This document shows, one piece after another, positions 8,948-19,471 of a stretch of DNA of 64,000 nucleotides. Below the pieces are notes generated by a model. The model ran no database searches. It was not told the DNA's origin and saw only the letters and a program-made list of their open reading frames with translations. Made by a program: the position numbers and the translations under genes. Every line of letters begins with the position of its first letter. Position 1 is the stretch's first letter. The DNA is from Deinococcus sp. AB2017081. Its GTDB lineage: Bacteria > Deinococcota > Deinococci > Deinococcales > Deinococcaceae. The stretch covers positions 1,667,501-1,731,500 of the forward strand of contig NZ_CP140098.1 in NCBI RefSeq assembly GCF_034440735.1, read 5' to 3'.

Positions 8948-9901
8948 TCACACCGGAATTGCCACCCGCGGCCGGATCGTGACCTCCTCCCGGTGCCGTT
9001 CGATCACGAGGCCCACGTCGCTGAGCGTGATGGTGTCCAGCATGGGCCGGTAGTACTGGAGGCGCGCGGCGACGGCCGGCAGGCGGTATGTCCAGTACAG
9101 GGCCATCAGCGGGTTGAGCCACAGCTCGCTGCCGTGCGTGCGGCTGGTGGCGTGGTGGTCGCCGTAGTGCCCGTCGATGGCCCCGACGATGCTGCTGTTC
9201 ACGATGCTGGTGTAGCGCGGCATCATCTGGAACACGGCCTCGCAGGCGTCTCTGTACTTCTGCACGGGCGGCATGTCGGGAGTGAGGCTGAAGGCCCCCA
9301 GGTACGCGCCGCTGCGGGCGAGGTCGGCGGTCGCCTCCAGATAGTTGGCGTGGCAGATGCCGTGGAAGCGGTCGATGCCGAAGCCGAGACATGCCAGCAG
9401 TGTCTTCGGGCCGCGCAGTTCGTTCACGGCCACCAGGCTGGTGGCGTCCTCGTGCGGGGTGCCCAGGTCGACCTCGTCGCCGCGCATCAGCGAGTCGGTG
9501 CCGCCGTCCACGAGGAGGATCGTGTCGATGTTCAGGTGGCGGACAAGCGCCTCGTAGGCGGTCTTCAGGGGCTGGACGCCGACCTTGCGGAACGCATAGA
9601 CGGTGCTGGGTTCGCCCTGCGTGGCCAGCCAGCGGCTCAGCCAGTATTCGGGGAAATAGTCGCCGGGAGAGACGCTGGAGTCCGGCGTGACCTCGACGAC
9701 CGCTGGCGCCAGGGCTTTTGGCAGATGAAAGGCGAGGCTGGTGAAGGAGTAGTTCGCCAGGAAGACCTGTTTGCCCTCGGCCCGCAGCGCGAAGTACAGA
9801 GGCAGGCCGCAGAACACGTCGAAGCCGCCGCCCATGCCGGCGATCAGCACCCGGCGTGAGTCCTGCACCTCGCGGAAGAATGGCGGATGGAGGGTCTTCA
9901 C
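8948..9901 (-). CDS. DUF1152 family protein
   Basis: 317 aa. It matches the DUF1152 pattern: a Rossmann-like start RRVLIAGMGGGFDVFCGLPL, then TILLVDGGTDSLMRGDE, the HEDATSLVAV stretch and FGIDRFHG. The function of this family is not known to me; the glycine-rich start suggests nucleotide or ligand binding in the cytoplasm. The start is a GTG at 9901, with AAGG a few bases upstream. It stands alone between two terminator-like hairpins. Confidence 0.8.
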   Translation of the reverse strand: MKTLHPPFFREVQDSRRVLIAGMGGGFDVFCGLPLYFALRAEGKQVFLANYSFTSLAFHLPKALAPAVVEVTPDSSVSPGDYFPEYWLSRWLATQGEPSTVYAFRKVGVQPLKTAYEALVRHLNIDTILLVDGGTDSLMRGDEVDLGTPHEDATSLVAVNELRGPKTLLACLGFGIDRFHGICHANYLEATADLARSGAYLGAFSLTPDMPPVQKYRDACEAVFQMMPRYTSIVNSSIVGAIDGHYGDHHATSRTHGSELWLNPLMALYWTYRLPAVAARLQYYRPMLDTITLSDVGLVIERHREEVTIRPRVAIPV

Positions 9902-10010
9902 GATGCCTTCATTCTGTCAGACAAGACCGCGATGGGCTGATGCAGATGCCGCGAGTGTCGTGAAGCTGGTGTATGCGTGCGGTCGGAGAACCATTCGGCT
10001 CCACGACAGC

Positions 10011-10043
10011 GCCGCGCCTCTGGCCAGCGGCCAGAAGCGCGGC
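10011..10043 (-). terminator. Terminator hairpin of the C1 peptidase gene
   Basis: 15-base arms (10011-10025, 10029-10043) with one mismatch and a 3-base loop, just past the minus-strand stop at 10057. Confidence 0.6.
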
Positions 10044-10056
10044 ATCTCACCTTCCC

Positions 10057-11790
10057 TCAGTTCACGGCGCGGGCGTACTTGAAGGTGTACTTCTTGGCCC
10101 AGTTCATCGGCACGTAGGCGAAGCCAGAGTCGCCCCAGCAGTCGCCCCAGGAGTTGCGGATCACCAGGTAGCCGCCGGTCGTCCAGCGCGACTGCGGCAG
10201 GTACTGCTTGGTCTCGGCCTCGGTCAGGTAGTCGACCAGGACGACGGCGTGGTTGCTGAATGGTGCCTTGATGTCCGGATCGACGGCCAGGTCGCCCACG
10301 AAGCCCGAGGCATCTGGCTGGAGGTAGCGGGAGTCCACGCTGATCACCACGGGTTCCGTCCACGATCCCATCGCGTAGTTCACGATGCGCGTGGCCGCGT
10401 CGGCGGCGCTGGAATTCGGGCGGTACCACGCGTCCACCTTCGTCTTCCAGTTCAGCGGCTGCGCGGCGTACAGATTGGTGTTCCCCGCGACGTTCAACAC
10501 GCCGCAGACATAGAGGCCGAGGAACGTGGTGCACACGACCGGGTATTCGTGGCTGGTGGCGCTGCACCACGTCTGGAACTTGCCGAAGGCCTTGGCGAAG
10601 GTCGCGTCGTAGCCGGTGCACACGCCGGCGTAGGTCTGCGCCTGCCCATCGGGTGCGGCGGGCCACTGCCACCCGCCGTTGTAGTACCACGACGTCTCCA
10701 GCACCGGGCTGTAGCGGCGGTCGAAGAAGGTCTGGAACGCGGCGATGGTGTCCTCGCCGTCATTGGCGACCTTGCCCAGGATGGCCTTGTCCTGGCCGCG
10801 CACGTCGTATTTCAGGAAGGCGGTCGCGGCCTGCTCGCTGAAATTCCAGCGCTTGCCGGTCGCCTGCGCCTTGAGGTCTTCCATGTACGCCGTGATGGCA
10901 AACGCCCAGCACGTCCCCCGGTTGCCCTGCGCCTTCACGGCCGTCCAGCGCTGGGCGCTGGGCAGGAAGCCGGCGTAGTGGTACAGGCCGGTGGCGCTCC
11001 AGCCCTCGCAGCGGGTCTTGCTGCCGGCGCGGTCGTAGTACCCCTTGCCGAAGATGTTGATCGCGCCCTCCTCCTCGGTGGGGTTGTCGATGGTCTGTCT
11101 CGTCAGGCCGGTCAGGGTGCGGCTGGGCGACTTCAGGCTGCTGCCGACGCGCTGCACGGCGGTCTCCAGCCGGGCGCGGGCGGCCTGGAGGTCGCTCAGG
11201 GGCGCGGTCGTCAGGCGCTGTGGGTCGGTCAGGCCGTAGGGGCTGAGATCCACGCCGCTGCGCCGGGCGCTGTCCAGCAGGCTGCGGTAGTCGGCGGCGT
11301 AGGACGGCCGCTGCACGTCCACGTCGGCCAGGGCGCGGACGGCCGCCACGTACCCGGCGAGTTCGGTGACGGGACGGTTCACGCGCACGGTGCCCAGTGC
11401 CCCCTCGCCGGGCATGGGGATGGTGGCCGTGTCGCCGGGCTCGCCGCTCAGGTCGCCCAGACTGGCCAGCAGGGCCGGGGCGGCGCGGCCGATCTCGGTC
11501 TTCCAGGCCTGCACCCGGTCGGGCGAGGCGGCGTCGGCCTGGGCCAGTTCCGCCTGTTCCTGTGGGGTCACGAAGCGGAACTGCCCGCTGTCGACCAGAT
11601 CGGCCAGGGTCGCGGCGTCCACGGTCTGGGCGCCGGTGGGCGGCTTGGCCGTGTCCAGGGCGGGGGCCGCCTGGAGTGTGGCGCGCTGGGCAGCGCTCAG
11701 GCCGTCACCCGGAGCGGGCGTGCCGCCGCCCCCGCAGGCGGTCAGGATCAGGGCCAGGGTCAGGACGGCGGCTTGCTGGTGTCTGTGCAT
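10057..11790 (-). CDS. Secreted lipoprotein with papain-like (C1A) cysteine peptidase domain
   Basis: 577 aa. A lipoprotein signal peptide ends in LTAC with Cys19 as lipid site, followed by a GGGG linker. Residues 25-275 form an Ala/Leu-rich helical pro- or partner region. The peptidase domain has Gln288, Cys294 (QGNRGTCWAF), His514 (SNHAVVLVDY) and Asn546 (RNSWGDCWGDSG), which is the full papain set, so it is probably active outside the cytoplasmic membrane. The region between Cys and His is long (about 220 residues) and Cys-rich. The ATG at 11790 follows GGAGGGAACG. A GCAACG direct repeat lies 33 bases upstream. Confidence 0.9.
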   Translation of the reverse strand: MHRHQQAAVLTLALILTACGGGGTPAPGDGLSAAQRATLQAAPALDTAKPPTGAQTVDAATLADLVDSGQFRFVTPQEQAELAQADAASPDRVQAWKTEIGRAAPALLASLGDLSGEPGDTATIPMPGEGALGTVRVNRPVTELAGYVAAVRALADVDVQRPSYAADYRSLLDSARRSGVDLSPYGLTDPQRLTTAPLSDLQAARARLETAVQRVGSSLKSPSRTLTGLTRQTIDNPTEEEGAINIFGKGYYDRAGSKTRCEGWSATGLYHYAGFLPSAQRWTAVKAQGNRGTCWAFAITAYMEDLKAQATGKRWNFSEQAATAFLKYDVRGQDKAILGKVANDGEDTIAAFQTFFDRRYSPVLETSWYYNGGWQWPAAPDGQAQTYAGVCTGYDATFAKAFGKFQTWCSATSHEYPVVCTTFLGLYVCGVLNVAGNTNLYAAQPLNWKTKVDAWYRPNSSAADAATRIVNYAMGSWTEPVVISVDSRYLQPDASGFVGDLAVDPDIKAPFSNHAVVLVDYLTEAETKQYLPQSRWTTGGYLVIRNSWGDCWGDSGFAYVPMNWAKKYTFKYARAVN

Positions 11791-11823
11791 CGTTCCCTCC
11801 GGACTCCACGGTGCGGTGCGGGG

Positions 11824-11840
11824 CGTTGCGTGGGCGTTGC
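11824..11840 (-). promoter_or_regulatory. GCAACG-N5-GCAACG direct repeat (copy 3)
   Basis: On the minus strand two GCAACG hexamers with 11-base period lie 33 bases upstream of the C1 peptidase start. Same orientation relative to the gene as copy 2. Confidence 0.5.
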
Positions 11841-11889
11841 GGCCGTGATCTGCGTGCGCCAGGCCCGTCAGGGCGTATCGTCGGCGGTG

Positions 11890-12567
11890 ATGGGCCGGGT
11901 AGATTCGGTACTGGAGGACGTCTGCAGATCGCCAGGACATCCCCTGGAGACGCGGCTGCGGGGATGGATGCAGGCGTCCCGCACCTTCACTGCCTTCGTG
12001 GAGGCCAACGCCAGCAAGGTGCGACGCAAGCTGCGGGTCACGGATCCGGCCGCGCTGGCCGATGTGGACACTGAACTCGCGGTGGCGGCGTGGCTGCTGC
12101 GTGAGCGGCGCTGGACGCTCGTGTATGAACCGCTCGCGGCGTCCGGTGGGCGCGGGCCGGATGTCCGGGTGGCCGCCCCGGACGGCAGCGGGGCCTTCTT
12201 TGTGGAGGTCACGCGCCTGCGGGGGGGCGCCGTCCCCCTGACGCTGGCGCGGAGTCTCGCGGACAAAGTCGGACAGCTCCCGGCCGGCGCGGTCACTGTG
12301 CTGGCGGCCGTACTGCCGCCCGGCGTGGAGGGGCCGGAGATGCTGTCTCAGGCCCTGAGACTGCTCGAACAGGCCGTCCACACGACAGGGGAGACGCCGG
12401 GCAGTCTGGACGGCCGGGCCTTCGCGCGCGGCCGCCATCGCCTGGGGGCGGTGCTGGTGGGCTCACTGGACGCGGCGGGCACCCTTCACACCACGCTCCA
12501 TCCACTGTCCGGTGCCCGGCACCCCCTGCCCCCGGAGACGGCGCGGCGGCTGCGGGCGCTGGGATGA
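11890..12567 (+). CDS. Hypothetical protein with PD-(D/E)xK-like signature
   Basis: 225 aa. Not assigned to a named family. It holds the spacing of a restriction-endonuclease-like core: Glu62 in a helix (DTELAVAAWLL), then RWTLVYEP, Pro90-Asp91 in GPDVRV, and Glu106 in FFVEVTRL. The usual Lys is Thr108. The basic N-terminal helix ASKVRRKLR could touch nucleic acid. TATCGT at 11876-11881 lies 8 bases before the ATG and may be a leaderless -10; a GTG at 11887 is an alternative start. It is divergent from the peptidase gene and converges on the hydrolase at 12572. Confidence 0.7.
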   Translation: MGRVDSVLEDVCRSPGHPLETRLRGWMQASRTFTAFVEANASKVRRKLRVTDPAALADVDTELAVAAWLLRERRWTLVYEPLAASGGRGPDVRVAAPDGSGAFFVEVTRLRGGAVPLTLARSLADKVGQLPAGAVTVLAAVLPPGVEGPEMLSQALRLLEQAVHTTGETPGSLDGRAFARGRHRLGAVLVGSLDAAGTLHTTLHPLSGARHPLPPETARRLRALG

Positions 12568-12571
12568 TCGG

Positions 12572-13450
12572 TCAGGCCACCGTGCGCTTCAGGAATCCCC
12601 GGACGACCGCCAGGAACTCGCCCGGCTGTTCCACGAAGGGCATGTGGCCGCTGTGCTCGAAGATGTGCAGTTCGCCGGCGGGGGCACGGTCGGCCACCAC
12701 CACACTCGCCTCGGGCGGACAGGTGCGGTCGTGCCGTCCGGCGAGGATCAGCAGCGGCTGCGTCACCGCGCCCAGGCGCTCCTCGACCTCGATGCCGCCG
12801 TAGCCGGCCACGCTGAAGGCACGCAGCACGTCCGGCGCGTAGCGGGGATGCATCGCGCAGGTGTGTGCCTCATACTCCGCGATCCGGGCATCCAGGGGAT
12901 CGCCGAAGTGCCACGGCATCTGCTCGTGCATCACGCGGGCGAAGTCGGCCTCGGTGGTCACGTTCGCCTCGTCCGCCCACGAGGCCCGCACCTGTTCGCG
13001 CAGTTCCAGCGGCTCGAAGCTCTCCAGCTTCGCGGGAATGGCGTCCAGCCAGCGCGACGAGCCCACGCCGCAGCACGCGATGGTCGCCGCCGCTGCTCCG
13101 GGGAAGTCCGCCGCGTGCTGGAGGGCCACGAAGGCCCCGTACGAGTGCCCGAACACCGTGTACCGTGGGGCTTGCAGGGCAGCGGCCACGCGGGACACGT
13201 CCGCTGCCATCTGCGCCAGTGTCCAGGTGTCCTGCGGCGCGTCCCGGTCGCTCTGTCCCTGGGCCCGCTGATCCAGTATCACAAGCCGCACTGTGTCGGC
13301 CAGCGGATCGAGGTACGTGCCGAACTCGGTGTGATCCAGGCCGGGGCCGCCGTGCAGCACGATCAGCGGCGGGAGGGCCGGGTCGCCGACCACGCGGGCG
13401 TGCAGGCGGGTGTCACCGACATCCAGCATCCGGAATTCAGCAGCGGGCAT
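12572..13450 (-). CDS. Alpha/beta hydrolase, proline-iminopeptidase-like
   Basis: 292 aa. The fold is shown by the oxyanion motif HGGPG (33-37), LDQRAQGQSDR, the nucleophile elbow GHSYGA with Ser103, an Asp in LAGRHDRTCPP and His in EHSGHMPF. HGGPG and DQRxxGxS are typical of prolyl iminopeptidases and related hydrolases, so it may remove N-terminal Pro or cleave a small ester or amide. TACCCT 5 bases before the ATG suggests a leaderless mRNA. Only 4 bases separate its stop from that of the convergent gene. Confidence 0.85.
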   Translation of the reverse strand: MPAAEFRMLDVGDTRLHARVVGDPALPPLIVLHGGPGLDHTEFGTYLDPLADTVRLVILDQRAQGQSDRDAPQDTWTLAQMAADVSRVAAALQAPRYTVFGHSYGAFVALQHAADFPGAAAATIACCGVGSSRWLDAIPAKLESFEPLELREQVRASWADEANVTTEADFARVMHEQMPWHFGDPLDARIAEYEAHTCAMHPRYAPDVLRAFSVAGYGGIEVEERLGAVTQPLLILAGRHDRTCPPEASVVVADRAPAGELHIFEHSGHMPFVEQPGEFLAVVRGFLKRTVA

Positions 13451-13455
13451 GGGGC

Positions 13456-13461
13456 AGGGTA
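13456..13461 (-). promoter_or_regulatory. Leaderless -10 (TACCCT)
   Basis: Lies 5 bases before the ATG at 13450 on the minus strand. Confidence 0.45.
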
Positions 13462-13477
13462 GCGCCCACCCTGGCCA

Positions 13478-14431
13478 TCAACGGTACGCGGCGATCCGCT
13501 CGGTCAGGAACGCGAAGAAGCCGTCGGCATCCATGTCGGTCATCACGTCGGCGTTTACAGGCTGGCCGGTCACGTTCCACACGTCGGCCACGGTGCGCCC
13601 GTGGCTGGGGCCGCCGCTGGTGTCGATCTGCACGGGCATGGGCCGGGTACGGAACAGCTCCGGGCGCAGCAGCCACGCGACCGTCAGGGGATCGTGCAGC
13701 GCGCCTCCGTCCCAGCCGTAGCGTTCCCGGTGGTGCTCCGCGAAGAATTCCAGCAGCACGGCCACGAACTCGCCCACCGGGGTGCCCAGGTCGCGGAAGG
13801 CCTGCACGCGCGCCGGGTGTGCGATCGCCTGGTGGGAGGCGTTCAGGCCGATCATGGTGAGGGGTACGCCGCTGGTGAAGACGATGTGCGCGGCGTGCGG
13901 ATCGGCCAGGGCATTGAACTCGGCGGCGGGCGTCCAGTTGCCGGTGTCGGTGCTGCCGCCCATCCACACGATCCGCGCGATGTTCCCGGCGATGTCCGGC
14001 GCGAGCCGCAGCGCGAGCGCGATGTTCGTCAGGGGGCCGGTGGGCACCAGCGTCACGGGCCGCGGCTGCGTGCGGACGGTGCGCACGATGAAGTCCACCG
14101 CGTGCTCCGCCTCCACGCCGCGGGTCGGCGTGGGCAGGTGCGGGCCGTCCAGGCCGCTCGCACCGTGAACGGCCTCGGCAGAGATGCGGGGATCGACGAG
14201 GGGACGATCGGCCCCGGCGTGAACCGGCACGTTCGAGCGGGCCAGTTCCCGCGTGATCAGCATGTTGCGGGTCGTTCTGGGCAGTCCCACGTTGCCGAAG
14301 ACCGTGGTCAGGCCGAGGACGTTCAGCTCGGGACTGGCCAGTGCGAGCAGGACATTTACCACATCGTCGTGACCGGGGTCGCCGTCCAGGATGACGGGGT
14401 GGGGGGTGGACGCCAGGGACATGTCCGCCAT
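13478..14431 (-). CDS. Nucleoside hydrolase (IUNH family)
   Basis: 317 aa. The Asp-rich calcium site is present as DGDPGHDD near residue 16, where most members have DTDPGxDD, so the first Thr is Gly here. Other family landmarks are VFGNVGLPRTTRN, VPTGPLTNIALAL, WMGGS and, near the C-terminus, the ligand His/Asp region HDPLTVAWLL. It splits the N-glycosidic bond of ribonucleosides for salvage. Two ATGs (14431, 14422) are possible. It is divergent from the 34-aa gene. Confidence 0.88.
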   Translation of the reverse strand: MADMSLASTPHPVILDGDPGHDDVVNVLLALASPELNVLGLTTVFGNVGLPRTTRNMLITRELARSNVPVHAGADRPLVDPRISAEAVHGASGLDGPHLPTPTRGVEAEHAVDFIVRTVRTQPRPVTLVPTGPLTNIALALRLAPDIAGNIARIVWMGGSTDTGNWTPAAEFNALADPHAAHIVFTSGVPLTMIGLNASHQAIAHPARVQAFRDLGTPVGEFVAVLLEFFAEHHRERYGWDGGALHDPLTVAWLLRPELFRTRPMPVQIDTSGGPSHGRTVADVWNVTGQPVNADVMTDMDADGFFAFLTERIAAYR

Positions 14432-14545
14432 TCTCGCACCCGGCCGATGGCGTGATCCGGATCGTCGAAAAAACGCAAGTGCATATGACCTCCGGTTGAT
14501 AAACCCAGGGTAAGATTGGTGCCATCTCTGTCAGGATTCCAGGCG

Positions 14546-14551
14546 TACACT
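14546..14551 (+). promoter_or_regulatory. Leaderless -10 (TACACT) of the 34-aa gene
   Basis: Six bases before the ATG at 14558. Confidence 0.55.
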
Positions 14552-14557
14552 CTGGAC

Positions 14558-14662
14558 ATGAAGGGCCTGCGCGAATTCATTGACTGGCTCCGGGAAGCGC
14601 TCCAGGGCACTCCCGAACCGCGGCTGGTCCCGATCCCCGTGCGCGTGCGTGACCGGCGCTAG
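14558..14662 (+). CDS. 34-aa microprotein
   Basis: A short ORF with an amphipathic start (MKGLREFIDWLREALQG) and a strongly basic end (VRVRDRR). It is framed by good signals: TACACT 6 bases before the ATG and a clear terminator hairpin (14684-14707) after the stop, so it forms its own transcription unit. The product is not recognised; the helix plus Arg-rich tail could bind membrane or nucleic acid (inference). Confidence 0.6.
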   Translation: MKGLREFIDWLREALQGTPEPRLVPIPVRVRDRR

Positions 14663-14683
14663 GGGCTGAACATCCACCTCTCC

Positions 14684-14710
14684 CACCCACCCGTGACCGG
14701 GTGGGTGTTT
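14684..14710 (+). terminator. Rho-independent terminator
   Basis: CACCCACCCG / CGGGTGGGTG, 10 perfect base pairs, TGAC loop, followed by TTT. It ends the 34-aa gene before rel. Confidence 0.75.
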
Positions 14711-14764
14711 CCTGGCGTGGGCAGAGCGTGAGCTGATCCCCGGAGGCCCGCCCGGACGACGCGC

Positions 14765-14770
14765 TATGCT
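14765..14770 (+). promoter_or_regulatory. Leaderless -10 (TATGCT) of rel
   Basis: Seven bases before the GTG at 14778, which makes that GTG the best start rather than the ATG at 14766 inside the hexamer. Confidence 0.5.
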
Positions 14771-14777
14771 CTGCGTC

Positions 14778-17068
<2,291 letters not shown>

Positions 17069-17072
<4 letters not shown>

Positions 17073-18052
17073 GCGTCACCCTGCTGCCGGATCTGGGCGA
17101 CCTGCTGCGGCTGCACCCGCAGTACAACGCGGGAACCGTTGTGGAACTGCTGCGCCATCTGGGCGTGCGGGCGGTGTGGTGGGCGACCTCGGACGACCCG
17201 GATCACCCGCTGCGGGACGCACTTCCCGTTGCTGGAATCGACGTTCACGGGCTCGCTCTCCCGGACTGGGCGTGGGCCGATGCCGAGCACGCCCAGCTGA
17301 TCGAGTTCCTGAACCAGTACCCGCAGGGCCGCGAGCGGCTGCGCGACGCCGGGCAGGCCGAACGGGAGTTCGCGGCGCTGCTCACGGCGCCCCTGACCGC
17401 CCCGCAGGTGCTGAGCCCGGCCACCCTGGCCGCGGCCGCCACCTACCACGACCGTGTCCGCGCCGCGCTGGACGAGGGGCCGGGCACGCGCTGGCGGGAG
17501 CGGCGGCTGGAGGCACTCGCCACGACCCTGGAGGGACTGCAGGGCGTGGTGCTGGTTCCGCTGGATGACCTTCCCGGTCTGGTGCCGCGACTCCCCGGCG
17601 CGGCCCTGCCCGACGTGGCGACCTTCGTGCCCGGCGAGATCAGCCGCCTGCGGGCCCTGGCCGACCGCGCGTGGTCGCTGGGCGAGGACGACGACCTGAA
17701 CGCCCTGCTGGCCGCGCTGGCCCGCGAGACCGGCGACCGCGTGACCCCCAGGGCCGAACTGGATGCCGCTGCCGCCAGCATCTACCTCGCCGTGGGTGAC
17801 CTGAATGCCGCCCGTGAACTGCTGGAACGCGCCGCCCACGGCCTCACCGACGAGGTGCCGCGCAGCCTGGCGGGGCTCACGCTGGCGCGGCTGGGTCAGG
17901 TGCGCGACGCCCTGGGCGACCGCGAACTGGCTCAGCGCACGTACCGCGCCGTGCTGGCCCTGTCCCATGCCCCCCAGGTGGCCCGTGATGCCGCCGAAAA
18001 CGGGCTGCGCGAGCCATTCGTGCTCGATCTGGACGACCCGTCGCGTCCCTGA
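17069..18052 (+). CDS. Hypothetical protein with TPR-like C-terminus, 327 aa
   Basis: Not recognised by name. It starts at a GTG overlapping the rel stop (GTGA), so it is translationally coupled to rel. The N-half is mixed alpha/beta ([20 protein letters not shown]); the C-half (about 225-310) is helical with a tetratricopeptide-like pattern: [16 protein letters not shown], then [13 protein letters not shown] and [15 protein letters not shown]. No membrane segment. Coupling to rel hints at a role in the stringent response or its control, but this is only context. Confidence 0.75.
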
Positions 18053-18061
18053 CCGCTCCGG

Positions 18062-18763
18062 TCACGTGATCCGCTCGACCCACTCGGCCCGCACGTCCAG
18101 GGTCTGCGCGTGCAGAAGATGCGGTTCGCCCGTCAGGGTCACGCCCAGGCGGTCGGCCAGGGTGTTCTCGCGGATCACGGCCTCGGCGCGGCGCAGGGGC
18201 CACGCCGTGTGGTGGATGCGGCCCCGGTACACGTGTCCGGCGGGATCGGCGGAATACAGGTACAGGCGGTTGGTCAGCCAGTCCTCCAGGCTGCCGGAGG
18301 CCACGCTCAGGGGGTCACCGACCGGCCGGTATGCCCCGGCAAACCGGCCCTCGGGCGCGTTCCGGTGCGTGCGCAGACTTGCGTAGCGGGTGATGCTGTT
18401 CTCTGTCGTGGCCCACATCCGCGCGTCGAAGTAGGGCAGATGGAACAGGGCGCGGGCCAGCCGCACGGCCACGGGACTGGCGGCGTCCAGCGAATAGAAC
18501 CACACGCCGCCGACGCCGCCTGCCGTCACGTACGTCCGCAGGTTCAGCTCGGGAAAGGCGCTCAATCCGGGGACGTCCGGCACGCCACGGGGCGCGACCC
18601 CGGTCATGGTGAAGGGCACCACGCCCAGCCACGCCTGGCCGCCGCGCGTATCGAGCGTCAGCCCCCGCGGCAGGGTCGGTGCCAGCAGCTCGGCACGCAC
18701 CGGCCAGTGCATGAAGCACAGATCACGCCACGTCATGCGCAGCACCCAGGGGCGGTCGGTCAT
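18062..18763 (-). CDS. DUF2071 (YqjF-like) protein
   Basis: 233 aa with the DUF2071 pattern: MTWRDLCFMHWPVRAELL at the start, GQAWLGVVPFTM, ELNLRTYVT and GVWFYSLDAAS. The family is widespread and its biochemical role is unknown to me; the fold is beta-rich and cytoplasmic. The ATG at 18763 is set by TACGCT 6 bases upstream, which excludes the longer open frame to 18874. It converges on the gene at 17069-18052 with only 9 bases between stops. Confidence 0.85.
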   Translation of the reverse strand: MTDRPWVLRMTWRDLCFMHWPVRAELLAPTLPRGLTLDTRGGQAWLGVVPFTMTGVAPRGVPDVPGLSAFPELNLRTYVTAGGVGGVWFYSLDAASPVAVRLARALFHLPYFDARMWATTENSITRYASLRTHRNAPEGRFAGAYRPVGDPLSVASGSLEDWLTNRLYLYSADPAGHVYRGRIHHTAWPLRRAEAVIRENTLADRLGVTLTGEPHLLHAQTLDVRAEWVERIT

Positions 18764-18769
18764 GGCTGC

Positions 18770-18775
18770 AGCGTA
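18770..18775 (-). promoter_or_regulatory. Leaderless -10 (TACGCT) of the DUF2071 gene
   Basis: Six bases before the minus-strand ATG at 18763. Confidence 0.55.
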
Positions 18776-18885
18776 CCGGCTGGCCTGAAGGTTCGGGCAC
18801 AGATGGACACTTCGTGCCGGTCTGGTCAATGTTGCGTGAACGGCGTTCGTAGCGGGGCGCACACGTTCGGCCACAGTCCCCCCCC

Positions 18886-18923
18886 TACGCTCGGGGAGCT
18901 TGATCCGGCCCTGGGAAGGGCCG
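18886..18923 (+). promoter_or_regulatory. Promoter -10 and 5'-UTR hairpin of the PA2169-family gene
   Basis: TACGCT at 18886-18891 is a likely -10. A perfect 7-bp hairpin CGGCCCT/AGGGCCG with a 4-base loop (18906-18923) ends one base before CAAGGAG, the Shine-Dalgarno. Unlike many neighbours this gene has a leader. Confidence 0.45.
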
Positions 18924-18936
18924 CAAGGAGACTGCC

Positions 18937-19392
18937 ATGATGAGCAACGACCAGGTACAGGACAGACTGAACAAACTGCTGGGCACCCTCCGCGACGGCG
19001 AGAAGGGCTTTGCCGACGCCGCCGAGCATGCCACCGATCCGCAGCTCAAGTCCCTGTTCACCGAGCGCAGCGGGCAGCGGGCCACCCTGGCGACGGAGAT
19101 CGAGCAGCACGTCACGCGCCTGGGCGACACCCCCCGCGAGGGCGGCAGCGTCGGTGCGGCCCTTCACCGCACGTGGCTGAACGTCCGCGACGCCGTGACC
19201 GGACGCGACGACTACGCCGTGGTGGCCGAGGCCGAGCGCGGTGAGGACGTCGCCATCCAGAACTATCAGGATGTGCTGGACGACGCGGAGCTCCCGGCGG
19301 ACGTGCGCAGCGTTGTCGAGGCCCAGTACGCCAAGGTCAAGGCCAGCCACGACCAGATCCGTGATCTGAAGCGGGGCATGAAGGCCGACTGA
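18937..19392 (+). CDS. PA2169-family four-helix-bundle protein
   Basis: 151 aa, the usual size. It matches the PA2169/DUF2383 family: LNKLLGTLRDGEKGFADAAE, then LKSLFTERSGQRATLATEIE, and GEDVAIQNYQDVLDD. The pattern is that of a ferritin-like four-helix bundle; no signal peptide. Related proteins are often stress-induced, their activity not being clear. AAGGAG stands 6 bases before the ATG. It is bounded by its own promoter and a very strong terminator, so it is a single-gene unit. Confidence 0.85.
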   Translation: MMSNDQVQDRLNKLLGTLRDGEKGFADAAEHATDPQLKSLFTERSGQRATLATEIEQHVTRLGDTPREGGSVGAALHRTWLNVRDAVTGRDDYAVVAEAERGEDVAIQNYQDVLDDAELPADVRSVVEAQYAKVKASHDQIRDLKRGMKAD

Positions 19393-19400
19393 CCGGCGGG

Positions 19401-19445
19401 CATCAGGGCGGCGGGCCGGGTGTATCCCGGCCCGCCGCCCTGATG
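19401..19445. terminator. 20-bp perfect terminator hairpin between convergent genes
   Basis: Arms 19401-19420 and 19426-19445 pair without mismatch around a TGTAT loop. It lies between the stop at 19392 (+) and the stop at 19472 (-) and can act in both directions. Confidence 0.75.
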
Positions 19446-19471
19446 GGCTGTCCTGATCGTGGGGGGGCGCT

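Noticed and set aside
9885..9915. Four-codon ORF (MKAS) overlapping the GTG of the DUF1152 gene
   Set aside because: Resembles the leader at 26836 but has no TANNNT box; too short to separate from chance.
9973..11889. Long plus-strand frame continuing upstream of the gene at 11890
   Set aside because: It is antisense to the C1 peptidase; only the part from 11890 has gene-like sequence and signals.
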